A stretch of 61,990 bases of DNA from contig JAHHDR010000016.1 in assembly GCA_019739215.1 (NCBI GenBank), positions 1 to 61,990 on the forward strand, read 5' to 3'. Position 1 is the stretch's first letter. Every line of letters starts with the position of its first letter. Under the pieces are notes generated by a model. The model saw only the letters and a program-made list of their open reading frames with translations. It did not search any database and had not been told where the DNA came from. Below, piece after piece: positions 45,685 to 55,074 of the stretch. Source of the DNA: Rhizobium sp. (GTDB lineage Bacteria > Pseudomonadota > Alphaproteobacteria > Rhizobiales > Rhizobiaceae). The translations under genes were made by a program, and so were the position numbers.

Positions 45685-45719
45685 ATAGCAACGTAGGTCA
45701 GGTTTTTGACTTTTGCAAG

Positions 45720-45734
45720 TGCAAGTCATTCGCA
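45720..45734. promoter_or_regulatory. Mur/Fur-like box, distal to sitA (copy)
   Basis: A 15-bp 7-1-7 imperfect palindrome with halves TGCAAGT and ATTCGCA; mirror of 47306-47320. Confidence 0.55.
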
Positions 45735-45952
45735 ATGGCTGCGGTTCCATCGAGACGAACCAAGTCCGGCGAGAGGATCGGTCATTTCAGCGAGGTCGAG
45801 GCAGGGCCGCGCCGGTATCATTGGACAACTCAGGCTCGGCTATCGCTGCGGCCCGAGGACCGCGACCGCATGTGGTCACATCAGCCTATTCTGCATGCCG
45901 GGAACTCAAAGCGGGGGCTCGGATGTGGGCAACACGTGCCTGCCAGCGCGCA

Positions 45953-45981
45953 AACGAAAACCGCCGGCTGAGGGCCGGCGG
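45953..45981 (-). terminator. Rho-independent terminator of gapR (copy)
   Basis: Stem CCGCCGGC/GCCGGCGG with a short loop and TTTTCGTTT after it on the minus strand, 26 nt beyond the gapR stop. Confidence 0.88.
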
Positions 45982-46006
45982 TGGAGCAGTTTCGATCGTG
46001 TCTCGG

Positions 46007-46273
46007 TCAGGCCTCGTCCGGCGGTCCTTCGACCATGCCGAGCGCGGCGAGATAGGTTTCCAGGATGGCCTCCTGCTCCATGCGCTCATCCTTGTCCTGC
46101 TTGCGGATCTGGATGACCTTCTTCAGGATCTTGGTGTCGAAGCCAGTCCCCTTCGCCTCGCCATAGACATCCTTGATGTCGTCGGCGATGGTCTTCTTCT
46201 CTTCTTCCAGCCGCTCGATCCGCTCAATGAAGGATCTGAGCTGATCGCGTGCGACGCCATGTGCATCCGCCAT
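46007..46273 (-). CDS. gapR: GapR-family (DUF2312) nucleoid-associated protein (copy)
   Basis: Identical 88-aa protein to the copy at 46767-47033, where the annotation is given. It lies downstream of the DUF1244 remnant and is followed by its terminator. Confidence 0.92.
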   Translation of the reverse strand: MADAHGVARDQLRSFIERIERLEEEKKTIADDIKDVYGEAKGTGFDTKILKKVIQIRKQDKDERMEQEAILETYLAALGMVEGPPDEA

Positions 46274-46359
46274 TGGTCCGCTCCCTTTTGATTCCAGTGG
46301 AAAGTTGTCGCGCTCAGGTGCCGCGAAAGCGGTCCGAGGTCAAGCGGTTTCAGCCGTCA

Positions 46360-46542
46360 TTATTCCTTGGGGCGGTTGATCTCGAAGGCGGATTTCTGTG
46401 CGCCACTCGCTTCGGACTGGTTGAGCGCCTTCCATTCGTCATAAGACATGCCGTAGACGATCTCGCGCGACTCCTCCTTGCTCAGATCGGCGCCGGCTGC
46501 CGTCGCCGCGTCGAGATACCAGTTCGACAGGCAGTTCCGGCA
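46360..46542 (-). pseudogene. DUF1244 protein, C-terminal 60 codons, cut at fold point
   Basis: Encodes CRNCLSNWY (family signature) followed by the helical end GMSYDEWKALNQSEAS. DUF1244 proteins are about 95-100 aa, so roughly the first 40% is missing; upstream of 46542 the frame runs into the complement of the same gene. The spacer 46503-46537 supplies the signature and exists only once. Function of the family is unknown. The other arm keeps only the last 46 codons (46540-46680). Confidence 0.85.
46503..46537. other. 35-nt spacer at fold point of palindrome II
   Basis: Single-copy sequence between the arms of palindrome II. On the minus strand it encodes the NCLSNWY part of the DUF1244 family signature; upstream of it the frame becomes the complement of the same gene. 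Confidence 0.9.
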
Positions 46543-46680
46543 GCCGGCGCCGATCTGAGCAAGGAGGAGTCGCGCGAGATCGTCTACGGCATGTCTTATG
46601 ACGAATGGAAGGCGCTCAACCAGTCCGAAGCGAGTGGCGCACAGAAATCCGCCTTCGAGATCAACCGCCCCAAGGAATAA
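46540..46680 (+). pseudogene. DUF1244 protein, C-terminal 46 codons (second copy)
   Basis: Starts in the right arm of palindrome II and lacks the signature cysteines, which are in the spacer. The open frame visible upstream (from 46249) is antisense material and not part of the protein. gapR starts 86 nt downstream. Confidence 0.85.
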
Positions 46681-46766
46681 TGACGGCTGAAACCGCTTGA
46701 CCTCGGACCGCTTTCGCGGCACCTGAGCGCGACAACTTTCCACTGGAATCAAAAGGGAGCGGACCA

Positions 46767-47033
46767 ATGGCGGATGCACATGGCGTCGCACGCGATCAGC
46801 TCAGATCCTTCATTGAGCGGATCGAGCGGCTGGAAGAAGAGAAGAAGACCATCGCCGACGACATCAAGGATGTCTATGGCGAGGCGAAGGGGACTGGCTT
46901 CGACACCAAGATCCTGAAGAAGGTCATCCAGATCCGCAAGCAGGACAAGGATGAGCGCATGGAGCAGGAGGCCATCCTGGAAACCTATCTCGCCGCGCTC
47001 GGCATGGTCGAAGGACCGCCGGACGAGGCCTGA
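46767..47033 (+). CDS. gapR: GapR-family (DUF2312) nucleoid-associated protein
   Basis: 88 aa, highly charged, almost entirely helical with a coiled-coil N-terminal half ([20 protein letters not shown]) and the conserved block [25 protein letters not shown]. The Caulobacter homologue forms clamps on overtwisted DNA and helps topoisomerases during replication and transcription. Length and pattern fit well. GGGAG lies before the ATG, and a terminator (47059-47087) follows. Confidence 0.93.
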   Translation: MADAHGVARDQLRSFIERIERLEEEKKTIADDIKDVYGEAKGTGFDTKILKKVIQIRKQDKDERMEQEAILETYLAALGMVEGPPDEA

Positions 47034-47058
47034 CCGAGACACGATCGAAACTGCTCCA

Positions 47059-47087
47059 CCGCCGGCCCTCAGCCGGCGGTTTTCGTT
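47059..47087 (+). terminator. Rho-independent terminator of gapR
   Basis: Stem CCGCCGGC/GCCGGCGG with loop and TTTTCGTTT, 26 nt after the stop codon. Confidence 0.88.
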
Positions 47088-47305
47088 TGCGCGCTGGCAG
47101 GCACGTGTTGCCCACATCCGAGCCCCCGCTTTGAGTTCCCGGCATGCAGAATAGGCTGATGTGACCACATGCGGTCGCGGTCCTCGGGCCGCAGCGATAG
47201 CCGAGCCTGAGTTGTCCAATGATACCGGCGCGGCCCTGCCTCGACCTCGCTGAAATGACCGATCCTCTCGCCGGACTTGGTTCGTCTCGATGGAACCGCA
47301 GCCAT

Positions 47306-47320
47306 TGCGAATGACTTGCA
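47306..47320. promoter_or_regulatory. Mur/Fur-like box, distal
   Basis: Halves TGCGAAT and ACTTGCA around one base; 5 of 7 positions are symmetric. Its centre is 50 bp from that of the proximal box. Rhizobial sitABCD operons are known to be repressed by the Fur homologue Mur at two such sites in response to manganese. Confidence 0.55.
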
Positions 47321-47355
47321 CTTGCAAAAGTCAAAAACCTGACCTACGTTGCTAT

Positions 47356-47370
47356 TGCAAATTATTCTCA
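47356..47370. promoter_or_regulatory. Mur/Fur-like box, proximal
   Basis: Halves TGCAAAT and ATTCTCA around one base, 5 of 7 positions symmetric, ending 16 nt before the sitA ATG. Binding here would block the promoter or the start of the transcript. Confidence 0.6.
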
Positions 47371-47386
47371 ATAAGGAGACGCCCGC

Positions 47387-48308
47387 ATGCTGACAGGAAC
47401 AAGGCGCGGCTTCGTCGCGGCGCTTGCAGCTACGGCCTTCATGCTGCTGCCGACATTTTCGCCCGCTGCTGCCGCTGAAAAAATTCAAGGTTGTCACCAC
47501 ATTCACCGTGATCGCCGACATGGCACGCAACGTCGCCGGCAATGCCGCAGACGTGGAATCGATCACCAAGCCTGGCGCCGAGATCCACAATTACGCACCG
47601 ACGCCCGGTGATCTGCAGCGCGCCCAGGGCGCCCAACTCATTCTCTGGAACGGGCTCAACCTTGAACGCTGGTTCGAGAAGTTCTTCCAGAACCTCGACG
47701 GCGTTCCGAGCGTCGTGGTGTCCGGCGGCATCGAGCCGCTCGGAATTTCCGATGGTCCATACGAAGGCAAGCCGAACCCGCATGCCTGGATGTCCTCGGC
47801 AGGGGCGCTCGTCTATGTCGACAATATCAGGGACGCGCTGGTGAAGCATGATCCGGCCAATGCCGAGACCTACAAGGCCAATGCCGAGACCTACAAGAAG
47901 GCCATCGAAGAGGCGGTCGCTCCGATCAAGGCCAAGCTGGACACGATCCCTGAGGACAAGCGCTGGCTGGTCTCCAGCGAAGGCGCCTTTTCCTACCTGG
48001 CACGCGATTTCGGCATGAAGGAACTCTATCTCTGGCCGATCAACGCCGACCAGCAGGGCACCCCCAAACAGGTCCGCAAGGTGATCGATACCGTGCGCGA
48101 GCACAAGATCCCCGCCGTCTTCAGCGAAAGCACGATTTCCGACAAGCCGGCCCGGCAGGTCGCGCGCGAGACCGGGGCGCATTACGGCGGGGTGCTCTAT
48201 GTCGACTCCTTGAGCGAACCGGATGGGCCCGTTCCCACCTACATCGACTTGCTGAAGGTGACGACGAGCACGATCCAGAAGGGGCTCGAGGAGGGACTGT
48301 CGCAATGA
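47387..48308 (+). pseudogene. sitA: Periplasmic metal-binding protein SitA (right copy, one frame-breaking insertion)
   Basis: As the left copy, but only the A6 run at 47478-47483 disturbs the frame. With five A the signal peptide reads straight into EKFKVVTTFTVIADM and the product is 306 aa. Because A6 is present in both arms it either predates the duplication or is a repeated homopolymer error. ATG is preceded by AAGGAG. Confidence 0.88.
47855..47896 (+). repeat. 21-bp tandem duplication inside sitA
   Basis: Two perfect 21-bp units (beginning GGCCAATGCCGAG), in frame, adding a heptad to a helix of the SitA mid region. Repeated NAxTYK motifs occur in other SitA proteins, so this is probably natural. 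Confidence 0.85.
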
Positions 48309-49207
48309 ACGTCGCGCCCGCGCACCCCGTCTCGACCCTCGCCGAGGCCGGCCCGGGCCTCTCGGTGCGGCATGCGACCGTGACCTATCGCAACGGCCTG
48401 ACCGCCATTCGCGATGCAAGCTTCGAGGTGCCGGCCGGCACGATCGCCGCGCTGGTCGGCGTCAACGGATCGGGAAAATCCACCATCTTCAAGGCGATCA
48501 TGGGCTTTGTCCGGCTCGCTGGCGGCGATATCGCGATACTCGGAGAACCCGTCAACAAGGCGCTGCGCAGGAACCTCGTCGCCTATGTGCCGCAGTCGGA
48601 GGAAGTGGATTGGAACTTCCCCGTCCTGGTCGAGGACGTGGTGATGATGGGCCGCTATGGCCACATGGGCATGATGCGCATCGCCGGCGCGTCGGACCGC
48701 AGGTCCGTGGACGAGGCGCTTGCGCGGGTCGGCATGAGCGATTTCCGCAAGCGGCAGATCGGTGAACTCTCGGGCGGCCAGAAGAAGCGCGTCTTTCTCG
48801 CACGCGCGCTTGCACAGGATGGCCGGGTGATCCTGCTCGACGAACCTTTCACCGGCGTCGACGTCAAGACCGAGGATGCCATCGTGGCCCTGTTGCGCGA
48901 TCTTCGCGACGAGGGCCGCATCATTCTGGTCTCCACCCACAATCTCGGTTCGGTTCCGGAGTTCTGCGACCAGACGATCCTGGTCAAGGGCACCGTGCTC
49001 GCCTACGGCCCGACAGCCGAGATCTTCACCCAGGCCAATCTCGAGCGCGCCTTCGGTGGCGTTCTCCGGCATTTCGTGCTCGGCCATGCCGACAGTGAAA
49101 CACCTTATCCCTTCGGTCTTCTCACCGATGACGAGCGCCCCCTGGTTCTCCAGGGCGGCAAGGCCGTGCCGCGGGTTTCCCCGCCATCGGATCCGGAGAG
49201 CGATTGA
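48305..49207 (+). CDS. sitB: Manganese/iron ABC transporter ATPase SitB (second copy)
   Basis: Identical 300-aa protein to 43832-44734; ATGA overlap with sitA. Confidence 0.94.
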   Translation: MNVAPAHPVSTLAEAGPGLSVRHATVTYRNGLTAIRDASFEVPAGTIAALVGVNGSGKSTIFKAIMGFVRLAGGDIAILGEPVNKALRRNLVAYVPQSEEVDWNFPVLVEDVVMMGRYGHMGMMRIAGASDRRSVDEALARVGMSDFRKRQIGELSGGQKKRVFLARALAQDGRVILLDEPFTGVDVKTEDAIVALLRDLRDEGRIILVSTHNLGSVPEFCDQTILVKGTVLAYGPTAEIFTQANLERAFGGVLRHFVLGHADSETPYPFGLLTDDERPLVLQGGKAVPRVSPPSDPESD

Positions 49208-50064
49208 TGGACGTGCTTCTCGAGCCCTTCGCCTACGAATACATGACCAACGCCATGTGGGTCTCCGCCCTTGTGGGCGGCGTCTGCGCGTTGCTGTCCT
49301 GCTACCTGATGCTCAAGGGCTGGTCGCTGATCGGCGATGCGCTTTCCCACGCCATCGTTCCCGGCGTGGCCGGGGCCTACATGCTCGGCCTGCCGTTTTC
49401 GATCGGCGCGTTCTTTTCCGGCGGCCTGGCTGCAGCCACAATGTTGTTCCTCAACCAGCGAACCAAGCTGCGCGAGGATGCGATCATCGGCCTGATCTTC
49501 TCATCCTTCTTCGGCCTCGGCCTGTTCATGGTGTCGCTGTCGCCGACATCGGTCGACATCAAGACCATCGTGCTGGGCAACATTCTCGCCATTACGCCGG
49601 AGGATACACTGCAACTGGTCATGATCAGCGTCGTCACGCTCGCCATTCTTCTGGTCAAATGGAAAGACCTCATGGTGACATTCTTCGACGAGACCCACGC
49701 GCGCTCGATCGGGCTGAACCCGACCTTCCTCAAGGTGCTGTTCTTCACCCTGCTGTCGGCGGCAACCGTCGCCGCACTCCAGACGGTTGGCGCATTCCTC
49801 GTCATCTGCATGGTGGTCACGCCGGGTGCCACGGCCTATCTTCTCACCGACCGCTTTCCCCGCCTGCTGATCATTGCCGCCGCGATCGGCTCGACCACGA
49901 GCTTTGCCGGCGCCTATATCAGCTACTTCCTCGATGGTGCCACCGGCGGCATCATCGTCGTGCTTCAGACCGCGATTTTTCTCTGCGCCTTCTTCCTGGC
50001 GCCCAAGCACGGCATGCTCGCCGCGCGCCGCCGCGCCACCGCCATCACGGAGACCCCGACATGA
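49207..50064 (+). CDS. sitC: Manganese/iron ABC transporter permease SitC (second copy)
   Basis: Identical to 42975-43832; one-base overlap with the sitB stop. Confidence 0.92.
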   Translation: MDVLLEPFAYEYMTNAMWVSALVGGVCALLSCYLMLKGWSLIGDALSHAIVPGVAGAYMLGLPFSIGAFFSGGLAAATMLFLNQRTKLREDAIIGLIFSSFFGLGLFMVSLSPTSVDIKTIVLGNILAITPEDTLQLVMISVVTLAILLVKWKDLMVTFFDETHARSIGLNPTFLKVLFFTLLSAATVAALQTVGAFLVICMVVTPGATAYLLTDRFPRLLIIAAAIGSTTSFAGAYISYFLDGATGGIIVVLQTAIFLCAFFLAPKHGMLAARRRATAITETPT

Positions 50065-50900
50065 TCGAGACCCTGCTGTCTCCGTTCCAGTTCGACTTCA
50101 TGCTGAACGCATTCCTGGTATCGGCGCTGATCGCGGTGCCCACCGCGCTCCTCTCATGCTTTCTCGTGCTCAAGGGCTGGTCGCTGATGGGCGACGCCAT
50201 TTCCCACGCCGTCTTTCCGGGCGTGGTCATCGCCTATATCATCGGCATACCCTACGCGGTCGGCGCCTTTGCAGCCGGCCTGTTCTCCGCCGTCGCGACC
50301 GGATTCCTCAAGGACAACAGCCGTATCAAGCAGGACACGGTCATGGGCATCGTGTTCTCCGGCATGTTCGGCCTCGGCCTGGTGCTCTATCTCGAGATCC
50401 AGTCGGACGTGCATCTCGACCACATCCTGTTCGGCGACATGCTGGGCATCGGCAGCTACGACCTGATCCAGGCCGCCCTCATTGCACTTCTCACCGTCGT
50501 CATCATTGCCGTCAAATGGCGTGATCTGCTGCTTCATGCCTTCGATCCGGCGCAGGCCCGGGTCGCCGGCCTGCCCGTTGGCCTGCTGCATTATGGCCTG
50601 CTCAGCCTGATTTCGCTGGCCATCGTCGGCGCGCTGCAGGCGGTCGGCATTGTTCTCGTCATCGCTTTGCTGATCGCGCCTGGCGCCATTGCATTCCTGC
50701 TCACCCGCAGCTTCGGTACGATGCTGCTGCTCAGCCTGGCGATCGCGCTCTCCGCATCGCAGATCGGCGTCTATGCCGCCTTCTTCATCGACGCCGCCCC
50801 CGCCCCGACAATCGTCCTGCTGATGGCCGCCTATTTCATCGCTGCCTTTGTCTGGACCACATGGGGCAAGCGCCGGGCTGAAGCGACAAGCACGCCCTGA
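50061..50900 (+). CDS. sitD: Manganese/iron ABC transporter permease SitD (second copy)
   Basis: Identical to 42139-42978; four-base overlap with sitC. Confidence 0.92.
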   Translation: MIETLLSPFQFDFMLNAFLVSALIAVPTALLSCFLVLKGWSLMGDAISHAVFPGVVIAYIIGIPYAVGAFAAGLFSAVATGFLKDNSRIKQDTVMGIVFSGMFGLGLVLYLEIQSDVHLDHILFGDMLGIGSYDLIQAALIALLTVVIIAVKWRDLLLHAFDPAQARVAGLPVGLLHYGLLSLISLAIVGALQAVGIVLVIALLIAPGAIAFLLTRSFGTMLLLSLAIALSASQIGVYAAFFIDAAPAPTIVLLMAAYFIAAFVWTTWGKRRAEATSTP

Positions 50901-50960
50901 AGTCCGCAGGGCCATTATCCCCCAAGGCAAGGCCGACGCGCCTCTCGTCTCCAGACACGA

Positions 50961-50988
50961 CAATGCCGGAGCAAACGCCCCGGCATTG
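50961..50988. terminator. Terminator between sitD and DUF882 gene (second copy)
   Basis: Mirror of 42051-42078; T-rich sequence follows on the plus strand, matching sitD termination. Confidence 0.7.
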
Positions 50989-51032
50989 TTATTTGGTTCC
51001 GACGTGTGGCGTCAATTCGAGCGCTTGCGCGA

Positions 51033-52982
51033 TCAGTTCTCGAACTTCTTGACCGGCATGAAGTTCACTGCGGTGCCGGAGAAGCGGCCCGAGTCGACTT
51101 CGGCAGTGTCGAGGCTGAAGCCATCGACATAGACTTCGGTCGGCTGCTTGCGCATGGTTTTGCTGATGAAGCGCGGCGCCTTGACCGGCTTTGCCAGGAT
51201 CCGCGAGCGGCCATTGGTGAGCGCCCACTGGGCGATCAGGTTCTCGGTGAGCTTCGGCTCGACGCGAATGCTGTCCTTGGACGCAGCATCGGTCTTGATC
51301 CGTGAACCCTTGGCAACGCGCTTCGGCTGCTCGGCATCGTCATCCAGCGAAAGACTGGTCGGCAGAGAGAAGCCGCGGGTTACCGACGCCTTGGGCATGT
51401 CGAGCGAGGCCATCTCGGCGAGCGGTTCTCTCGCATCTGCCTTGTCGGCATTGTCGAGGCTGTCGATCAGGGCGGCGGTATCGTCGGTATCCGTGCTCAG
51501 GCTGGCAAGTTCCGCGCCGCTTTCGCGAGCCAGCGCGGCGATTTCCTTTTCGGACAAGGCAGGCGCGGGTGCATCGACGTCATCGCCGGCGATCGCGGCC
51601 GTCACCAATTCTTGCGCATCCGCCGTCGCGAGTTCAGGACGCACCTCCGGAACCGGCAGACCGGCCACGGTAATCGCTGCGGCGGCGTCGAACGCCTCGG
51701 CAGAGGCCGTCATAACGTCCTCGCTGTCACCCGGACGCTTGCGGTCGCCGAGAATTTCCGGAACCGGGATCTTGTACTGCGCGAGATCGGAGAATTCAGG
51801 CTTGTCTTCTTCCGGCTTGGCCTCGTCGAATTCCACGGGCTGCGGCGTGAGCGCGGCCTTCATGGCATCCTCGGCGGGATTCTTCTTGGTGGAGAACAGC
51901 GCGGTCTGGATCGTCTCGGTTTCTTCGGCATAGGCCGGGCGCACACGTGGCACCGGCGCCTTCAACTTCTCTTCCTCGGCCTTGGCGACCAGGATTTCCG
52001 CAGGCTTTTCTTCCGGCTTGCGCTTGGCCTTGGGCTCTTCGGCTGCCGTCTCCGGCGCATCGTTGAAATCGCCCTCGTCTTCGTCGGCGCGAGAGAACAG
52101 CGCAGCAAGAAGGCTCTTGCTCTGGCGGCTTTCCGAATCGGAATTCTTGGACGGAACGCCCGCGATCACGATCGAATTCTTGCCGACACGACGCTTGTAG
52201 TCGGACAGTGCCGCGCTATAGCCCGGCATCTGACCGCCCTCGGCCGGCACGTGCAGTGTCTTTCCGTCGGGGAAGAGGCGCGCCAGTTCACGGCGCGGCA
52301 TGCGCGGCCAGGCACGGACGCCACCGACATCCATATGGACGAAGGGCGAACCGGACTTCGGATAGAAACCGACGCCACCGACCTGGAACTTCATACCGAT
52401 CTCGCGCAGCTTGCTGAGCGGAACGTCGGGAATGTAGAAGTCCATCGCCTTGCCGAGGATATGCTGGCTTTTCTCGGCGACGCCCGAGCGGCGTGAGCGC
52501 GACTTGAGCAATTTGTTGGTGCCCGGCGAACGATAGCCGCTGACGATGTGAATATAGGCGCGCGAACCGGACTTCTGATAGACTTCCCAGACGAGATCGA
52601 GCAGGCGCGGATCCATCCGCGTCGGTTCGTTCCGGCGCCAGTCGCGCAGCATGTGATTGATCTTCTTCAGACCGGACGCGTCATAGCGACCACCGCGCTT
52701 GAACACGATGGTCTGCTTTTCGCGGGTATGCGTGTTGTAGAGCTTCAGTGCCTGGGTCTGCGCCTGCGCGACGACGTCGATCGACAACATCCCGAGAGCC
52801 ACGACCGCCGCCGGCAGAAGCACCTTGAGATTGCGGAAGAACTTCCGCGTCGTCTCGGATATCAGGCTGAATTTCTGTGAAATCCGGCGTTCGGACTCTT
52901 CGCTATATGCCAACTCGATCCCCGTCCACTGGTCATCGCCCCGTTGCCCTCTTGAGATGCAATTGCGGTAAGACGATGGCAA
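51033..52982 (-). CDS. DUF882 murein peptidase with long C-terminal extension (second copy)
   Basis: Identical protein to 40057-42006, described there. Confidence 0.85.
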   Translation of the reverse strand: MPSSYRNCISRGQRGDDQWTGIELAYSEESERRISQKFSLISETTRKFFRNLKVLLPAAVVALGMLSIDVVAQAQTQALKLYNTHTREKQTIVFKRGGRYDASGLKKINHMLRDWRRNEPTRMDPRLLDLVWEVYQKSGSRAYIHIVSGYRSPGTNKLLKSRSRRSGVAEKSQHILGKAMDFYIPDVPLSKLREIGMKFQVGGVGFYPKSGSPFVHMDVGGVRAWPRMPRRELARLFPDGKTLHVPAEGGQMPGYSAALSDYKRRVGKNSIVIAGVPSKNSDSESRQSKSLLAALFSRADEDEGDFNDAPETAAEEPKAKRKPEEKPAEILVAKAEEEKLKAPVPRVRPAYAEETETIQTALFSTKKNPAEDAMKAALTPQPVEFDEAKPEEDKPEFSDLAQYKIPVPEILGDRKRPGDSEDVMTASAEAFDAAAAITVAGLPVPEVRPELATADAQELVTAAIAGDDVDAPAPALSEKEIAALARESGAELASLSTDTDDTAALIDSLDNADKADAREPLAEMASLDMPKASVTRGFSLPTSLSLDDDAEQPKRVAKGSRIKTDAASKDSIRVEPKLTENLIAQWALTNGRSRILAKPVKAPRFISKTMRKQPTEVYVDGFSLDTAEVDSGRFSGTAVNFMPVKKFEN

Positions 52983-53192
52983 ATGCGTACACTCACGTCA
53001 GATCCCGATTGATAGTCAACGAAGCACTAACAAGGGATAAACGACAAGCAGGATTTTAACCAAGTATGCGCATTAAGCTCATTTTCGTGATGTTTTCCAG
53101 CGGTTTTTTCACGTTTTCGTGTTCCACCCGCTCACTCTCTATATGAGAGAATTCTTACCCGAGGCTTTTGGCAGGGCTTTGAGGGCGAATCG

Positions 53193-53227
53193 AAAAAAGA
53201 TTTCGTGTGGCGGAGCGGCCACGAAAA
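53193..53227 (-). terminator. Terminator of the sigma-54 regulator gene (second copy)
   Basis: Mirror of 39812-39846. Confidence 0.8.
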
Positions 53228-53275
53228 TTTCAGTCATGGTTAACAATTGCATACGTGACCATCTCGATATCCGGC

Positions 53276-53303
53276 GCACGCGCATCGAATAGGATGCGCG
53301 TGC
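53276..53303 (-). other. 11-bp hairpin after regulator stop (second copy)
   Basis: Mirror of 39736-39763. Confidence 0.6.
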
Positions 53304-53315
53304 CAGGTCCCGCAT

Positions 53316-54878
53316 TCACACCCGTTCGAGCTCACGGGCGCGCATCGGGTCGTCGGGGTCTATGCCGTAGTCCTTCAGCTTTCGGTAGAGCGTGGATCGC
53401 CCGATACCGAGCCTGCGCGCCACCTCGCTCATCTGTCCGCGGTAGAAGCGCAGCGCGAAGCGGATCAGTTCCTCCTCGACAACAGCGATCGCGCGGACCT
53501 CGCCATCCGGACCAATGGCCTGCAGCGACCCGTCGGGAACACTGTGGACCACCGCCGGCCTGGTCTCATGGCGCACCTCGTCGCTTCCGGCAAAATCCGG
53601 AAAGACCGACGGCAGGTGGTTCACCGCCATGCTGGGAACCTGGAGCACATCCCTGTTGCCGGTGAAGATGCTTTCGCCGTCCGACGAGATATAGCCGGGG
53701 ATCTGGGCCGCGATTTGCGGGAAGTCTCCGACATCAAGGGCATGACCCTCCGCCAGCACCACGGCGCGGAAGATCGAGTTCTCGAGTTGCCGGATATTGC
53801 CCGGCCAGTCGAAGGCCGTCAGCAGGGCCATCGCCGCCGGTGTGATCTCCGGCACCGTTTCCAGCTTCTGCCCGGCAGCAAACCGCTCGGCGAAGGTGCG
53901 CGCGAGAACCGGTATGTCCTCCTTGCGCCGCCGCAGCGCCGGGATGGTGATCGGAAACACGTTCAGCCGGTAATACAGGTCTTCGCGAAACTCGCCATTC
54001 TTCACGGCCGCGATCAGGTCCTTGTTGGTGGCCGATATCAGCCGCACATCAACCTTCTGCGTCCGCCGCGCCCCGATCGTCTCGATCTCGCCATGCTGGA
54101 TCGCGCGCAGAAGCTTGACCTGCACGTCCAGCGGCAGGTCTCCGATCTCGTCGAGAAACAGCGTTCCACCATCGGCCTCGGCGAACTTGCCGGCATGCTT
54201 TTCGGTGGCCCCGGTAAAGGCGCCCTTCTCGTGGCCGAACAGGATACTCTCGACGAGATTGTGCGGAATAGCCCCGCAGTTGACGGTCACGAACGGCTTG
54301 TTGGCCCGGTCCGACCCGGCCTGCACGGCGCGCGCCACCATCTCCTTGCCCACGCCGGACTCGCCTTCGAGCACGACCGGAATGTCGGACTGGGACGCAC
54401 GCTTGGCGAGTTCCATCACCCGCGCCATCGCCGGGCTCACTGCAACAATGTCTTCGAAGCGGATCGTGCTGCTGCGCGAGCGGACCGGCGTCCGCGCCGC
54501 CGCATTGCGATCAAGCTTCAGCGCATTGTTGACGGCGGTGCCGATGCGTTCGGGCGAAACCGGCTTGACCACGAAGTCGAACGCGCCGGCGCGCATCGCC
54601 ATGACCACGGTCTCGATGCCGCCCTGCCCGGTCTGGACGATGACCGGAATATCGATACCGCGATCCTTCATGGCATTGAGGAAGGCCAAGCCGTTCATCT
54701 CGGGCATCATCAGGTCGAGAATGATGACGGAAACCTTGTCGCCGAGGCGGCCCAGCGCCTCGAGTCCCTGCCGGCCGTTTTCGGCCGTGTGGGCAACGTG
54801 GCCGATGCGCTCAACGGCGTGGCGAAGCAGCCGTCGCTGGACGGGATCGTCGTCGATCAAAAGGATATGCGTGCTCAC
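53316..54878 (-). CDS. Sigma-54-dependent response regulator (second copy)
   Basis: Identical 520-aa protein to 38161-39723, described there. Confidence 0.92.
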   Translation of the reverse strand: MSTHILLIDDDPVQRRLLRHAVERIGHVAHTAENGRQGLEALGRLGDKVSVIILDLMMPEMNGLAFLNAMKDRGIDIPVIVQTGQGGIETVVMAMRAGAFDFVVKPVSPERIGTAVNNALKLDRNAAARTPVRSRSSTIRFEDIVAVSPAMARVMELAKRASQSDIPVVLEGESGVGKEMVARAVQAGSDRANKPFVTVNCGAIPHNLVESILFGHEKGAFTGATEKHAGKFAEADGGTLFLDEIGDLPLDVQVKLLRAIQHGEIETIGARRTQKVDVRLISATNKDLIAAVKNGEFREDLYYRLNVFPITIPALRRRKEDIPVLARTFAERFAAGQKLETVPEITPAAMALLTAFDWPGNIRQLENSIFRAVVLAEGHALDVGDFPQIAAQIPGYISSDGESIFTGNRDVLQVPSMAVNHLPSVFPDFAGSDEVRHETRPAVVHSVPDGSLQAIGPDGEVRAIAVVEEELIRFALRFYRGQMSEVARRLGIGRSTLYRKLKDYGIDPDDPMRARELERV

Positions 54879-55074
54879 AGGAAATTCTCCCCGAGTTCGT
54901 TCTGATTATGGGCGCACACTGGCACCGTCGGCTGAAGATCCGGTTCCGGGAAATGCTCGGATTTTAGCGATCGTCCCATTTTGGGCCTCATTGCCGAGGC
55001 GCCCGGTTCGCCCGGTTTCCATCAGCGGTGCGATGCTCTAGAGAGAGGGGGATTCGAGAAGATGCGAGGTATCG

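Larger units (their letters stand above)
45654..46006. promoter_or_regulatory. sitA promoter region and gapR 3' region
   Basis: 353 nt without a credible gene. From the gapR side it holds the gapR terminator (45953-45981), then about 220 nt in which I see nothing specific, then two Mur-like 7-1-7 palindromes (45720-45734 and 45670-45684) and the sitA ribosome binding site. Confidence 0.75.
31049..46502. repeat. Left arm of giant inverted repeat II
   Basis: Reverse complement of 46538-61990. Positions pair as x + y = 93039 below 45332 and 93040 above 45334; one extra G in the left sitA copy (45332-45334) makes the offset. It carries omp10 (3' part), homospermidine synthase, the DUF3445/yciI/pabC/pabB/pepF run, the sigma-54 regulator, the DUF882 gene, sitABCD, gapR and the DUF1244 remnant. 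Confidence 0.97.
47034..47386. promoter_or_regulatory. gapR-sitA intergenic region with sit promoter (second copy)
   Basis: 353 nt without a gene; mirror of 45654-46006. It contains the gapR terminator, about 220 nt with nothing I can name, and two Mur-like boxes followed by AAGGAG and the sitA start. Confidence 0.75.
52983..53315. other. Intergenic region (second copy)
   Basis: Mirror of 39724-40056; no gene seen. It contains the regulator terminator and the 11-bp hairpin. Confidence 0.7.

Noticed and set aside
46249..46791. 143-codon open frames crossing fold point II
   Set aside because: They combine antisense gapR/DUF1244 sequence with the DUF1244 C-terminus; not real proteins.
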